64,000 nucleotides of DNA, from NCBI GenBank assembly GCA_026315105.1, contig CM048744.1, positions 930,123,503-930,187,502 of the forward strand. Direction: 5' to 3'. The DNA is from Locusta migratoria. Taxonomy: Eukaryota; Arthropoda; Insecta; Orthoptera; Acrididae. The notes under the pieces are model-generated. The model did not search any database and had not been told where the DNA came from. It saw nothing but the letters and a program-made list of their open reading frames with translations. The position numbers and the translations under genes were made by a program. Positions 43,453 through 55,429 of the stretch are shown piece by piece. Within the stretch, counting starts at the first letter, position 1. The number at the start of each line of letters is the position of its first letter.

Positions 43453-43937
43453 CTGGATGTGTGATTATTAAAATTGAGTGCCATCAGCTGTAGATCATAG
43501 CTTCCTATCCACACTTTCTTCCTATTGCTCTCAATACCAGAACTGAAATTCACAAGCTTGTGCAAATCCCAGTTATCCTTCTTGATGACATTGTGTCTTA
43601 GGTAGTTTCAGCCACATATTTCTATTGAGAGCCTGAAGACAAAGGCATGGTCTGCAAAAATTGGTTGTCAATAAATATATATATTAATCTACAGCTAACA
43701 GCTCTCCTTGTAAATATCTTCCACACAAACTAATTCAGCTGAACACTTTATTTGAATTAATCAGGGTATAATATATTTGCACTTTCAGAATCTGTCACTC
43801 CCCTGATCTTTTTCAATATAGTTTTATACACTGAAGTTTGTAAATTACAATAATGTACAATAATATGGCAGTCTTTGCGTCCTGATTACTGCATACCTTG
43901 AGAAGGTGACACAACCAGTGCAACAAATACAAACATA

Positions 43938-44628
43938 AGAGGGTTGGAACTTAAATAGTGGCAACACTGCTGTGGAGACACTTTGCAGTGAAATCTACTG
44001 TTGCCACTGACAACACACAATATTGACATACCTACCTTACCTTCGAGCAAATGAACCCATCCGTCCGTCACTGGCATGCACACAGTTGAGAAGAACACAG
44101 TCACTTGTGAGTAAGCGGTCTAAAGTAACGGTGTTACGTTCCTCCAGGCCAGACCATCAGTGCGCAGTATTACCGTTTGTTTTTGGAGCATCACCTATGA
44201 CCAGATTTGCGAAAGAAGCGGCAACACTGTCTACGCAACCCACCCATCATTTTGCACGACAAAGTGGTTTTTCAGACAGAGCAAGCTGTGACTGCTCTGT
44301 TCGTTCGATGGGACTGGGAAGTACTCTACCATTCACCATACTCCTTGGACCTAAGTCCTTGTTTCTTTGATTTGATTCTAAAGATGAAGGAACACTTCAT
44401 GGCATTTGCTTCAGAACTGTTGCAGAGATCCGACAGGCAGTAGACCGCTGCATTGGCACTATCAACAGAATAGGCTGTGCTAATGGTATACTACGCCTTC
44501 CACATCACTAGCAATGGGTTCTACACAATGCTGGTGACTACTCTGAAGGACAGTAACAGATGCAAACATGTAACGCTTTTGTATCGGTTGTAAATAAATA
44601 GTTGCCACTATTTAAGTTCCAACCCTCT
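43938..44628 (+). mobile_element. Tc1/mariner element, internally deleted
   Basis: Perfect 28-bp terminal inverted repeats (AGAGGGTTGGAACTTAAATA plus GTGGCAAC) are flanked by TA at 43936-43937 and 44629-44630. The total is 691 bp, about half the length of an autonomous mariner. Internal sequence encodes only the C-terminal part of the transposase. Confidence 0.9.
44240..44570 (+). pseudogene. mariner transposase C-terminal remnant
   Basis: VTALFVRWDWEVLYHSPYS, then DLSPCFFDL, KMKEHFMAFASE correspond to the family's W-W-EVL-HPPYSPDLSPCDFDL block around the third catalytic aspartate, which is retained in SLDLSP. A frame change near 44440 leads into TINRIGCANGILRLPHH, then a degraded end. The first two catalytic aspartates are deleted. 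Confidence 0.8.
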
Positions 44629-45120
44629 TATAAAGGCACAAAACACTCCTAAATTTTGCAACTACATGTAATTTCTTCAAGAAGGAATTGGAATAAATAA
44701 GTAATGATGCAATGAGGGGAAAACATCAAGGTAATTAAAAGGAATCTTACAGCAAGCAACAATTTAGTGTCTTCTGTTTATCAAGAAGTATGTGATGCCA
44801 CACAATAATTTAGCCCTAGGCTAGGAAGCTGATACAAACAATGGTGAAATAGAAAGATATGTTCTCAGCAGCAACCTATGATAAAAAAAGTGTCACCTAA
44901 AAATGCTTCTTTCACACACTACTGGAACAATTCAGCCAGGTATGCCTCAATTTTTTCTGTGTGTTAAACCATCTTATTTTTATCACTGTAGAGCCCCAGT
45001 CTTTTTAAGAAAGAAAGGGAATGTAGAAATGATTTTCTTCCACATGACAAAACTAATTGCTGCAATTCATGACAAATGAATGCATTGATTTCTGTGGTTT
45101 TAATGTGTTTTAGTGACATT
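44629..45120. other. AT-rich DNA, nothing recognised
   Basis: Short frames only, no repeat structure seen. Confidence 0.35.
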
Positions 45121-45124
45121 CTTC

Positions 45125-45300
45125 TATGTTTGTGAATGCACACTAAATTTATGGTCATCGGTCCCTAGAGTTACAAACGTACACAAATGACACCACCACA
45201 CACACACACACACAAGGGAGGACTCAAACCTCTGGCTGGTCTGGCCGTCCAGTCTGTAATATGATGCGTTAGACCACGTGGCCATTCCACACAGCTGGTC
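45125..45300 (-). mobile_element. tRNA-derived SINE, family 2-like, diverged
   Basis: The tail is at the left (TTATGGTCATCGGTCCCTAGAGTTACAAAC), a (CA)n lies at 45196-45214, and the head is at the right on the minus strand with a drifted B box (GGTTTGAGTCC) and A box region (GTGGAATGGCCACGTGG). Confidence 0.68.
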
Positions 45301-48001
45301 TTTATCAATATGACAATGACAATGAATACTATTTTTCAATTAACTATATAATGGGGATAATGAGCAACTCAACACAAATGGCTAATATGAATCATGATAA
45401 TGAGCACAAATTATCTTAATGACCAGTAATGGTCATTGCGTGTACTAACAGTGTTTGAAATGTGGTTCTATGAGGAAGACATGTGACACTCAAATTCAGT
45501 TGTTACCAAACATTACAGAGGGCAGTGTTATTTCATGGTGGAAGCTTCCACCTGATTTTCCAACATTTAGCAATACAAGTAAAATTTAAATCAGCACTCC
45601 TAAGAACACTCACACTAGCAGAAAAGTTATTGGGTCATTTTATACCATGATTGGAGCATATACAAAAATGTTGTGTGCCTTTTCTGAAGCAGCACAGCAG
45701 AAATAGAAGCCATGGTGACATGTTGTATTAATTATGTTCAGCAAGTATCCTGCATTATTTTGATAACCATCTGCAACAGTATATTCATTTCTGTTCTTTA
45801 TTCAATTCCCATTGAGCTTGCCTTTTATCTCTGGTTCTATAATGAAAATATCCACCCTAAGACACACATTTTCCATTAAACTTCTTTTACATAATTACAA
45901 CATAAGGAACAAAATAATGAAGGTTAATAAAGAAAACGATAAATTATTTTCTGTTACCTTTACTGCAAAATCAAAATTAATACTACAAGAAAAGATATTT
46001 ATACAATGCAGTACAAAAGTGCACTGATAAACTAAATGCAGATAAAGTTGTTATGCAGTTATGGGCACACTGCTTATTAATACATAACCCAACAGATTTG
46101 TACAATTGCTGCATTTTTCTTAGAAAACTGCAGTTTCAATGGCAGTGCAATTCTTGCTTTGCTTTCAAACAGACAAGTCAATCATATAAATGGAATGGCT
46201 GACCTAGATGATTGGTAACAAAAACAGTTAATTGCAATATATATTTGGTTACAACATATGTCAACCCATATCCTAGTAAATATCACACTAAATTAATTAA
46301 TGCACATTACTTTCTTAATACACAATGAGGAATTAGTTTACAATTATGTACATAAGAAACAAAAATTCTGTTGCCATGGAAATATCAAAGAAATTTCGGG
46401 GAAAAAAGAAAAGTTATGTTTCCTCTGTAATTAAGATCATCAAAAAACAAACATTTTCTTACTGTTATCAGACTGTGATATAAAATACTTAAAGAAAAAC
46501 AATTACATGTGAATACAAATTTATTATAAAAGTGGGGGATTAGATATTTTTATTCAAAATACGACACACTTTTATTGGAGTAAAAGCACAAAGAATTCTA
46601 TATGCAACCACTCAATTTTCCTAATACTAGAGACAAAAGCACATTCCATATGCTACCAAACACAACAGGATGTAATTGGATTACACACTAAAAATACTTC
46701 AAGTTATATTTTCCATAACATATGAATTTCAAAACAAATGACAGCTGTTACTGTAAACTTCAACTGCAAGGCATTGTGTTTTCAATATCCTTACAAGATT
46801 AAACAGAGATTCAATTCCATGTATTGAATTTGTTGTACTGCATATTTGTTAGTAATCAGTACCATACCTCTTCTAAAAACAAAAACAATAAAATGACAAA
46901 TTACAGCCACAATTATTCTCATTCATTCCTACATCAATATAATAACGACTTTAGTCCATGATTCTTTCACACACTATCCAGTTTCTTCATGATAAATATA
47001 ATTGTGCAATTTCAGAAACAAGTGAAGCAGCACAATCCTAATTCAAATATATCCACCTGCTATACAATTCATCACATAACACAACAGATAAGACATAGTG
47101 TTTATCCTGAAAGTAGCCTCCTTGTTCACACTTAAGTTATTACATCAGTCAGTCACTCAACAGGTAACATACTTTTACAAATATTAACATAATTGCAAGG
47201 TACAGAATGCAATTAGTCTGGTAATATGTTGTTTTAATCCACACATTTCTTCTAATGGCTGATATATATATATATATATACAAATAACCGTTTCACTTAC
47301 ACTGAAAATTTAAGTCCATGACATAAATAATATGTAGTTCCTAACTCTAAAAATGAAATGAAATTTCACTTAAATGTATAGTAAAACTTGATATCCATAC
47401 TTTTTAATGTCAGTTTTGTATCATCAAAAATGATTTCATGCACTTCACAATGTCTCCTCTTTCCAATTATTTCGAACTAACAATTCTTCACCGAAACATC
47501 TCATTAGCAGTCTTTCAGTTACATAACATGAATTCTGCCCAACCATGGAAAATGGTATGTATATGGTCAGACAAAGAAACAGTATCACTTTTCCAGCACT
47601 CAAATCTTTTATTGTCCCATGAAATGCTGTAAAAACATGGGTAAATAAGGAAGACGCCTGTTTAACATAAATATTTAAATTCTCATTGTAAGTGAAATCA
47701 CAAGTCTCTAAAAAATATGTGATGTATGTTAGTATACATAACAGATCAATCAAAAATTTGAAGTTTCAACATGATCTTAGACTTTTCAGTTATTTTAAAA
47801 TTTTTTGTTATTAATTATTTAATGTTTCAAACAACAACAGCATGAATGCTTCGGTATCAAAAATTAAGTGAAATAAAATATTTCTGTAAAACTATGCTTT
47901 CATATAAGCACATCACTTTTATATTATCCTCTGCAAGCATCTATATCTTAACACACAATGGTCCATTTAAAAAGTTTACCTATTATCATCCTTACATATA
48001 A

Positions 48002-48054
<53 letters not shown>

Positions 48055-49335
48055 GACAAATTAAATTAATTAAATGTCAAAAAGTAAAGGCAACCACTCA
48101 CTATATAGGTGAAATACTGAGCAGTAAACAATCACATAAATAAAATAGAAACCATCACAAAGTTTTTGGATGATGTTCTTCCTCTGACCCAACACACACA
48201 CACACACTTATGTGCAAAGTGATTTTTTTGGAACTATCTGCGTGTTTCTGGCAGCTGCTCAAATATATGGTGAATGGTTACATTTACACTTTCCATTCTT
48301 TTCATTGCACTCAGGACTTTCTGGTATCTTATTAGATATCAAAAATTGTAACTCTGAAAAAGTAAGTTAACTATCCTAACATATCCCCAACAGCACCATT
48401 TAAAACAGAAAAAATTAAACATAAAATAATGTTTATTTCTTCAGAAGGCTGTAAGGAAATTTAACAAACAGCCTAGAGTATTAACATTCATCCTGTCTAA
48501 AACATGCTTCATAACATAACAGTAACATATCATGAATACCGTATAAATCTCAAAAACAGATATCCATAAACAGCTCAAAAATGTATGTATAATTATTACT
48601 TACAATTATATGAAAGGAACTAATTATTTCAGCTAAGCCTTAAAGACTTTTAACTACACACTGCAAGAAGATTGCAATTACTTACCCAATAAAAAATAAC
48701 TGAATTGACAGTTCTCGTGATCATGAGATCTGGAGTTTCAACTTTGAACATACAGTATAAAACAATGTCCTATATAAAAAAAAATACAAACATCTAATAA
48801 AAAGGAGACTTCTCCAATGAAATTAACAACAATATTAATTACTTTGTTAATTAAATTTCAAGTTCAAAATTCAAGTAATATGTTTCTTGATAGGAAAACT
48901 GAATATAGTCTTGAACAACATATTTATTTCCTTCACATTGTCTCAGACATAAATTTAAGTATATTTCACTCAATACTGAAAAAGATACAGGATTGTATCC
49001 AATTTTGCACTTATAATCTTAAAACAATTCAGCAGCATTCTACTCTGTTTACAATCATGTAATAGATTTATTTGAATGTGGATCATGTAACAAGAGATAC
49101 ACTTTAATTAAAAATACCTAAGGAAAGATCAACATGCAATGTGTATTGAACTGTACAATCTAAGTATCCCATATTTTAGGTTGTACAATTTCAGTTAATT
49201 GTTCATTATGAAGAGAGCAAATTTCTACTGTATCAGTTAACTATGGTACACTGAATTATGAAAATCAATTTGTAGCCACAATATCCACTTTCTTAACTAA
49301 TTTTCCTGTTAATGTGATGAAAACCTTGTCAGAAT
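45301..49335. other. Long AT-rich region without recognised genes
   Basis: About 4 kb, very AT-rich, with many small frames but no domain, splice context or transposon end that I can recognise. Simple repeats: (TA)n at 47262-47280, (CT)n at 48006-48052 and (CA)n near 48190. Because the RASSF exons on the minus strand read towards it, part could be downstream intron or 3' UTR of that gene; this is not demonstrable by eye. Confidence 0.4.
48006..48052. repeat. (CT)n microsatellite
   Basis: About 47 bp of uninterrupted CT dinucleotide. Confidence 0.95.
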
Positions 49336-49339
49336 AAAA

Positions 49340-49522
49340 GCTTGTCATCAGAATAAAATACGAGAAATCAGAGCTCAAACGGAGAGATTCAGATGTTAAT
49401 TCTTCCCGCGTGCTATTCAAGAATGGAAATGTAGATGAATAATATACAGATGGTTCGATGAACCCTCTGCAAGGCATTTAAATGTGATTTGCAGAGCATC
49501 CCATGTAGATGTAGAAATGTTT
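49340..49522 (+). mobile_element. Jockey/CR1-type LINE 3' end fragment
   Basis: The plus strand ends in AACCCTCTGCAAGGCATTTAAATGTGATTTGCAGAGCATC and CATGTAGATGTAGA, the same terminal sequence as the complement of 4561-4620. It has lost all upstream coding sequence except for scraps. Confidence 0.68.
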
Positions 49523-49984
49523 GATTTATTGTTTGAATGAACATCTACCAGGGAAGAAGCAGCAACTTGCCTCATATAATGTGAACAATTATCATCGCAA
49601 CAGTTCAATCAAATATTCTATTACTTGCTCATATCTGCAAATAATATGAAACTGCAATTTAAAAAATGAAAGAAATGCTACAGGTTTGATAGCAGCTTAA
49701 GCCAGCCACTGAAATGAATACATGGACAGAGTAAAAGATTAAATATGACAGCACCAGTTATGCTGAGAAATATGGTGTTTTTTTCCTTGTACTGGTACAG
49801 AAGTAAATTAAATCAATGACAGTAATTTGGAAAACATTATTACTGTAGACCTGAAAGTGTCAGCAGAATCCTTGTAACAGTCTTTACTTATACTTACTTT
49901 CTGAAAAACTTTACCAATTTACATTCTTCATATGCTACAAATAAATTTATCTAACAATGGAAAGCTGAAGTAGAGAAGATATAA

Positions 49985-50470
49985 AATGCAAAATAGCTAT
50001 GGGCAGAAAATGATTTTTGAAGAAGAGAAATTTGCTGAGATTGAAGTATTAGGAAGTCTGTTTTGAATAGAATTGTCTGCAGTGTAGCCCTGTAAAGGAG
50101 AAAAATGTAGATAAGGAGCTCAAACAGAAAGAAATATAAAAAAGAAGCTTTAGAGATGTGTACTACTGAAGGATGCTGAATATTAAGTGGGTAGATCACA
50201 TAACTAATGTGTAAGTACTGAACAGAACTTGGAAGAAAAGACATTTATGGTATATTTTGACAAAAAAAGGATCGATTGCTAAGACTCATTCGAGACATTT
50301 AAGGAATCATCAAGTTGGTATTGAAGTAAAATGTGTCGGGGGGAAAAACCACAGAGGAAGACCAAGAGACGAATACAGTAAAAACATTCATAGGCATCCA
50401 AGTTGCTGTTCTTATATTAGGGTAGTTTGGAGAGCTGCACAATAGGTCTTTGAAGCAAAGACCACAACAT
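49985..50470 (+). mobile_element. RTE-type LINE 3' fragment, decayed
   Basis: AMGRK-like at 49995, then words for KRNLL, VDHITN, RNWKKRHLW, CGGKNHRGRPRDEYSKNI and VWRAAQ, ending GACCACAAC. Same family as 25467-26420, with many stops. Confidence 0.75.
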
Positions 50471-50479
50471 CAGGTAACA

Positions 50480-51000
50480 ACAATCACCGAGCTGCAGTCA
50501 GCCATGCAAAAAAGACATCACATACAATTTAAATTTTCACCCACAGCCTTCATCACAATCCATGCAAGCCTTCACCACTCAGGCACAACTCATGCACATA
50601 CTACCACCATCTCTGGTGGCTATGGTACAGTTGGGTCATAATGGCCACAGATGCTGGTCATGGTCCTGTGTGCACGAGTTGGGCTTGAGTGATTATGTGA
50701 TTGTAGTATGTTCTCTCTCTAATGAAGACTGTGACAAAAAATAAAGTTGTGTGAATGAGATTCTCTTTTTAACATGGTTGTCTGCGGCTCATCAGTCGCC
50801 TTTACTGTGAGTTGTTACATATTCTTATGACATACCAAGCTGACTTTCCAGTGTTAGATTTTTCAGCAATAAGCTTTAAATCTTGCAAGCCACAGGCTTG
50901 TGGCCACAGCGGCCGGAGACGGTGGTTGTGCCTGCGTGAGTGTGTATATGTTTTGTGTCTCTCTGACTGACGAAGCTCTAATGTTGTATTCTATTTTTTG
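50480..51000. mobile_element. PLE pseudo-LTR remnants, inverted pair
   Basis: The left part (minus, about 50480-50560) resembles 54740-54806 (CACATACAATTTAAATTTTC, GCCTTCATCAC). The right part (plus, about 50700-50850) has AATGAAGACTGTGACAAAAAATAAAGTTGTGTGAATG and CGGCTCATCAGTCGCC, the same tail in the opposite orientation. A further plus unit at 50890-51000 has TCTCTGACTGACGAAGCTCTAATG. Confidence 0.5.
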
Positions 51001-51785
51001 TGCCTTTATGTGGCTCATTGGATGTCTCTGTGGTGAGTAACCACCCTATCCTTCACAAAAATATTGTTGAATCCTTCCTGGAGTTTCCATTGTTTGATTT
51101 TATATTTTCTTCAGTTTTTCATAGACACCAATCAATGAAAACAGCATTAAAAATTGCCAAAGCAGTGTTGCTGTTTTCCTTATCACACAATTGTTACATT
51201 ACATTAGTTAAAGTCAGTTCATACTCATTTGCTTTTTATGTGCAGAACTGAGTAGAATGCTGCTTTACATGTCAATTCAGCTTCAAATGGAAAATACACA
51301 AATGATTACAGGTAATTAATGAACAGCTCTTAAAAGTACTTACATAACATTACAAAATATGCACATCTATCAGACAATAACATAATCAGACCCAATCAAA
51401 TTACTTGAGACACTAATACAAAATTACTGTAGTCAGTAACAAAATGCACAGGACTGCTCCCATGGCAAAAACTATCACATTGTGGAAATATGAAACTATA
51501 TGCTGAAATCTCTTTCTGTTGCAGAAAGGTTTCACGAGTTTTCTACTGAAGTTACAAGCCACTCCAAACTAGCACAATGTTCAGCTTGTAGATAGCACTT
51601 TATTTCAATCTGAGCACACCTAACAGTACATTCCTTCTTTTCTTTCTACTATACTGCTGAGACTTTTTAACAACAATTTACATGTTAAAAATAAACTTGC
51701 AGTGAAGCAGAGTATTTGTGCAGATCTTCCTCACAGCTGCTACCCATCCAGTCAAAACAAACAAAGAAAAATCATAATATCATAA
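51001..51785. other. AT-rich DNA downstream of the RASSF exons
   Basis: Relative to the minus-strand RASSF gene this is the next intron or the 3' end. I found no exon that clearly continues the coding sequence after 51792. Confidence 0.35.
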
Positions 51786-51791
51786 CCTTAC

Positions 51792-51840
51792 CTTAAGATC
51801 ATCCATTCTTTGCCTTATCCGTCTTCTCATTTCTCGATAC
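51792..51840 (-). CDS. Rassf: RASSF-type gene, SARAH-domain exon
   Basis: On the minus strand the acceptor TTTCCAG precedes 51840 and the donor GTAAGG follows 51792. The first base completes a lysine codon from the exon at 51953. Then 16 codons, YREMRRRIRQRMDDLK, end in phase 0. The basic and hydrophobic heptad-like pattern continues the SARAH helix, the coiled-coil module by which RASSF proteins bind Hippo/MST kinases and each other. Vertebrate RASSF2/4/6 have an M/LIRQRLEE-like ending at this place. At least one more exon with the stop must follow, and I could not identify it. Confidence 0.78.
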
Positions 51841-51952
51841 CTGGAAAAAATTAAATTACACTTAAAATGTTATATCAGATAAACGTAGCTCATAGCAGTC
51901 AAAGAGTACGCTAACAATCTATAACTTCAAAAGTAAGGTGTATGCAACTTAC

Positions 51953-52172
51953 TTAGCTTTGATTCGCTTTGTTTCCCGTTCTTCCTCTTCCTGATAACGC
52001 ATAAGAATAGCACGGCATTCTGTAATGCTGAGATTTAGAAATTGAGCCACTTCATTGCTAATCTCTTCTGTATTCTGTTTATCCATTAAAAATAGCTTTG
52101 CTACATCTTCATGGGGACCCAACATAACTCGCACCAACAGTGGATATTCATCTTCACGTAAACGTCGCCTTT
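51953..52172 (-). CDS. Rassf: RASSF-type gene, exon with end of RA domain and start of SARAH
   Basis: On the minus strand the acceptor CTGTTTAAG precedes 52172 and a consensus donor GTAAGT follows 51953. The coding runs in one frame of about 73 codons: LREDEYPLLVRVMLGPHEDV, then AKLFLMDKQNTEEISNEVAQ and FLNLS, then the helix ILMRYQEEEERETKRIKAK. The DYPL-R---GP---VSK-FLM and EV-YDVAQ-I blocks are hallmarks of the RASSF2/4/6 group and insect Rassf, scaffold proteins of Ras/Hippo signalling in the cytoplasm. The earlier RA-domain exons lie at higher coordinates and are not found in the window. This is a single-copy-looking host exon: no transposon signature, good splice sites. Confidence 0.86.
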
Positions 52173-52174
52173 CT

Positions 52175-52740
52175 TAAACAGACAAGAAAAGGAACCCTTT
52201 CACAAGTTTTGATAATTAACTAACCCTTTTAATCTCCTTTCTTTGTGTAACATAAAATAATTATGGATTACCAACAGGCCATAAAATTTATTTAGATAGA
52301 TTCACTAAAGTTGTCTCCCAGTCCTGAAATGATTTGTCTGTAGCAGATATTATTGGTCTGTTTGTCTTACGGACACTTACAAACATTCCATATTGCAGAA
52401 TTACAGAGCAACTTACTAATGTATAAAACAATATAAAAAAACACTTATCATTTAACAAAATGTATTGGGTGGTTACAATTAATGTGTAACTTCTGAAGTA
52501 TGGGTCGTAATTGTAGTATGACAGTGTAACTTGGTATATATGCTAACACAGGAATGATTTACACTACAAAAATAGTTCCAGTTTTGGCCACCAGGTTCAA
52601 ATCTGGTGCTGATCATTGTTCTCGTCTAAGACCCTGACTAAAGAAAGAAAAGACTGCTTTTTTATGGCTGAAGTCCCAACAAATGAGGGCTGTCAAGGAT
52701 AGAGTGTGTGTGGCTATTTTGGAGCCAAGTAGTGCATTAG
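52175..52740. other. Rassf intron, nothing recognised
   Basis: AT-rich. No further exon was identified. Confidence 0.4.
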
Positions 52741-52745
52741 GGTAT

Positions 52746-53335
52746 TGTTGTTGTTGTTGTTGTTGTTGTGGTCTTCAGTCCAGAGACTGGTTTGCTGCAG
52801 CTCTCCATGATACCCTATCCTGAGCAAGCCTCTTCATCTCCACATAAGAACGGCTACCTACATCTGTTTGAATCTGCTTACTGTATCCATCTCTTGGTCT
52901 TCCTCTGCGGTTTTTACCTCACACACTTCCCTCCAACGCTAAATTCACAATTCCTTGATGTCTAAGAATGTACCCTACCAATCTATCCCTTCTTTTAGTC
53001 AAGATATGCCAGAAATTACTTTTCTCCCCAATTCTGTTCAGTGCCTCCTCATTAGTTACGCGATCCACCCACCTAATCTTCAGCATTCTTCTGTAGCACC
53101 ACATTTCAAAAGCCTCAATCCCCTTCCTGTCCGCACTGTTTATCATCCATGTTTCACTCCCATACAAGGCAACACTCCATACAAATGATTTCAGAAAGGA
53201 CTTCCTTAGGCTTAAATCAATATTCAATGTTAACAAATTTCTCTTTTTCAAGAACACTTTTCTACCCATTGCCATTCTGCATTTTATATCCTCTGTACTG
53301 TGACCATCATTTGTTATTTTACTGCCAAGTATATG
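52746..53335 (-). mobile_element. RTE-type LINE, 5'-truncated, in the Rassf intron
   Basis: The 3' end is a (TTG)n at 52746-52768 followed by the family end TGGTCTTCAGTCCAGAGACTGG. The 5' truncation is near 53335. No clear target duplication was found. Confidence 0.85.
52919..53335 (-). pseudogene. RTE RT tail
   Basis: It encodes LGSKITNDGHSTEDIKCRMAM, SFVWSVALYGSETWMINSA, MLKIRWVDRVTNEEALNRIG and KRRDRLVGYILRHQGIVNLA, the C-terminal third of the family protein. The catalytic FADD is not included. The open frame extends into flanking DNA at 53353. Confidence 0.82.
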
Positions 53336-53339
53336 GGAG

Positions 53340-54040
53340 AATTTAATTAGCATTTATCTCAAGGTATAGGGGTGTGTGAACCCCACAGCCTAATTTTATT
53401 ATGTTACATTAAGACCCAAACAAAATACAACTACTTTACTGTGGCAAAGAATGTTGCAGCAACATTTTGTAGGAAATTGCTACTTGAACATAGAGCATCG
53501 TAATACTTTTTCAAGTTCCACAGGGTGAAAGGCATGCAGAAAGATTGAAAATATGATTTACTTAATTAGAAAGAAAGATACATTTCCATACAAGCTGACT
53601 ACACTATGTCAAACAAATATTTCAGATTACATTCCATAATGGTAGGTAATATTTTCTCATTGCTGAATTACTTAACAATGGAGCAGGATGTAATATTACA
53701 GTATTACACTGGAACGACCTCCCACATGTACGTTTAGAGCCAATAGTAGAGTGCCATGTTTCAAATTCAGAGAAAGCTGGAATGAATCTCCATTCTCGCC
53801 TTCCCTTTTCTACTCTCCCCTACCCCCCTTTCCATCCATCGTTTCTAATTCCCCCCCCCCCCCCGCATACTCCTTCCACCCCTTTGCCTGATCATCTCTA
53901 CCTTCCCCTTTTTCTGCCAAAAACCTCCTCATTCTTCTGTCAAACTCCTCCACCGCCTCACTCCATTGCCGCCTCAATCTGTGGAAAATTCTGTAAACCT
54001 GTGAAATCCAACGTGGATCTGTGAAATGGTGTCTAAGTTT
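53340..54040. other. Intronic or intergenic DNA with pyrimidine-rich stretch
   Basis: CT-rich 53790-53960 with a C-run (53851-53864). The overlapping frames there are compositional. No recognised feature. Confidence 0.35.
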
Positions 54041-54041
54041 A

Positions 54042-54545
54042 TTGCAAGGTACCCCCACCATCCACCATATGAAATCTAATGCAGACAGTGATTTCCTTCT
54101 TGTTTTGAAAGTTAATTGTGCCAAATTTCATCAACAGCAGTATATATCTGTAGATTTTGTCAGAGCTTGTAGATAAAGGCTCCTCCCAATGCACCAAACA
54201 AAATTTTACGAAGATAGTGAGTTTCATTTTGTTTTGGAGATCAAGCAAACTAAATTTCATCAAATCAGAATTAAACTGCAGACTGTCGAAGTCCGTTGGT
54301 GGTAAAGTACACTGCACCATACAAATGTTCTGTAAACTGTGACCTTCCTCTTGGTTTAAACATCAAGTATGCAAAAATCTATCAATATCTGAGCAAAACT
54401 ATGGCTTTTGCCAAAGTTCATAAGTAAAGTACCCTATGCCAAGCACAAATGGAATTTTATGTAGATATTAGCTACCTCTTGTTTCAAATGTAAAGCATGC
54501 AGGATTTCATCAAGCTCAGAACAAAATTATAGATTTGTATGCAAG
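54042..54545. repeat. Degenerate tandem array, four units of about 122-129 bp
   Basis: The anchor AAAGTACCCC-TGC recurs at about 54046, 54175, 54304 and 54426. The anchor AAATTTCATCAA recurs at about 54123, 54252, 54373 and 54502. Between them are the blocks CCAAACAAAATTTTA and TCTTGTTTTGAA. Units are strongly diverged, so the array is old. Confidence 0.72.
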
Positions 54546-54780
54546 ACATATTGAAAAATAGATATTCTGTTTTTCTCTAATTTTCTATTTCACGGTAGAT
54601 TTTCCCAAAATTTTATTTCATACTAACCTTAGAATAAAAGACCCAACAAAAACGAGGTTCTCAATTTCAATAATGGAAAATCTGATTGTAATGTCAATAA
54701 TGGAGGATAGATAACTCAGCATAAAGAGGATTGCTGAGCTGCTGACAAGCACGACAAATAATCACATTCACACAATTTAA

Positions 54781-54806
54781 ATTTTCGGCCATTGCCTTCA
54801 TCAGAA
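54781..54806 (-). ncRNA. Hammerhead-like motif in PLE tail
   Basis: On the minus strand CTGATGA (perfect core), A, short stem II GGC/GCC with loop AATG, GAAA. Stems I and III are not clear. It is weaker than the motifs at 2425 and 7111. Confidence 0.35.
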
Positions 54807-55429
54807 AAAGAAACACATACATTAACACAATCACTCAGATAACTATACACATACAACCATCCTGTCTGACTGCCAGAAGCATCTTGACTGAGTGAGATGG
54901 GTAGTGCAAGGGTGGAGGGTGCTGGGTAAGGGTGGGGATGGAAAATTCTGTGTTGTATAATGAATTAAAATGGCTCTGATAGGTGGAAATGTGAGATGCA
55001 GCCTTAAATACAGTGAAGGGAAAGGCCGGGAGAGGATAAAAGTGAGGTGTAGAAGTGTGTTGGGAGGGAGTAGGGGGGCATTGAAACAATAAAAAAATAT
55101 ATAAAGAAACAAATTTAAGGAAACAAATTTTAAAAAATAACAAAAAAATAAAAAATAACTAATTAAGGGGATATTGTAAGGGATGACAAGGAAGACAACA
55201 ATTGGAGGGTAAGGATAATGAATAGGAAAGGAGGGGAGTAAGAAAATAACTTCAGGCATAAGGTGTAGGGATAGCAAGTTATCTTAGGTTGAGGACAGGA
55301 AGGTTCTAGGACCACAGAATGTGTTGAAGGGACAACTACCATCTGTGCAGTTCAGAAGAGCTGCTGTTGGAGGGGACGATCCAGGTGGCTCGGGTACTAA
55401 AGCAGCCACTGAAATCCAGAGTGCTGTGT

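Noticed and set aside
42658..43464. Plus and minus frames with low-complexity proteins
   Set aside because: They translate pseudo-LTR copies and (TA)n/(CA)n repeats.
53810..54124. 104-codon minus-strand frame as a missing RASSF RA-domain exon
   Set aside because: No RA-domain residues, and much of it is the complement of a CT-rich tract and of the tandem array.
54843..55277. 144-codon Phe/Leu-rich frame resembling a membrane protein
   Set aside because: It is the pyrimidine-rich strand of a PLE 3' region; hydrophobicity is compositional.
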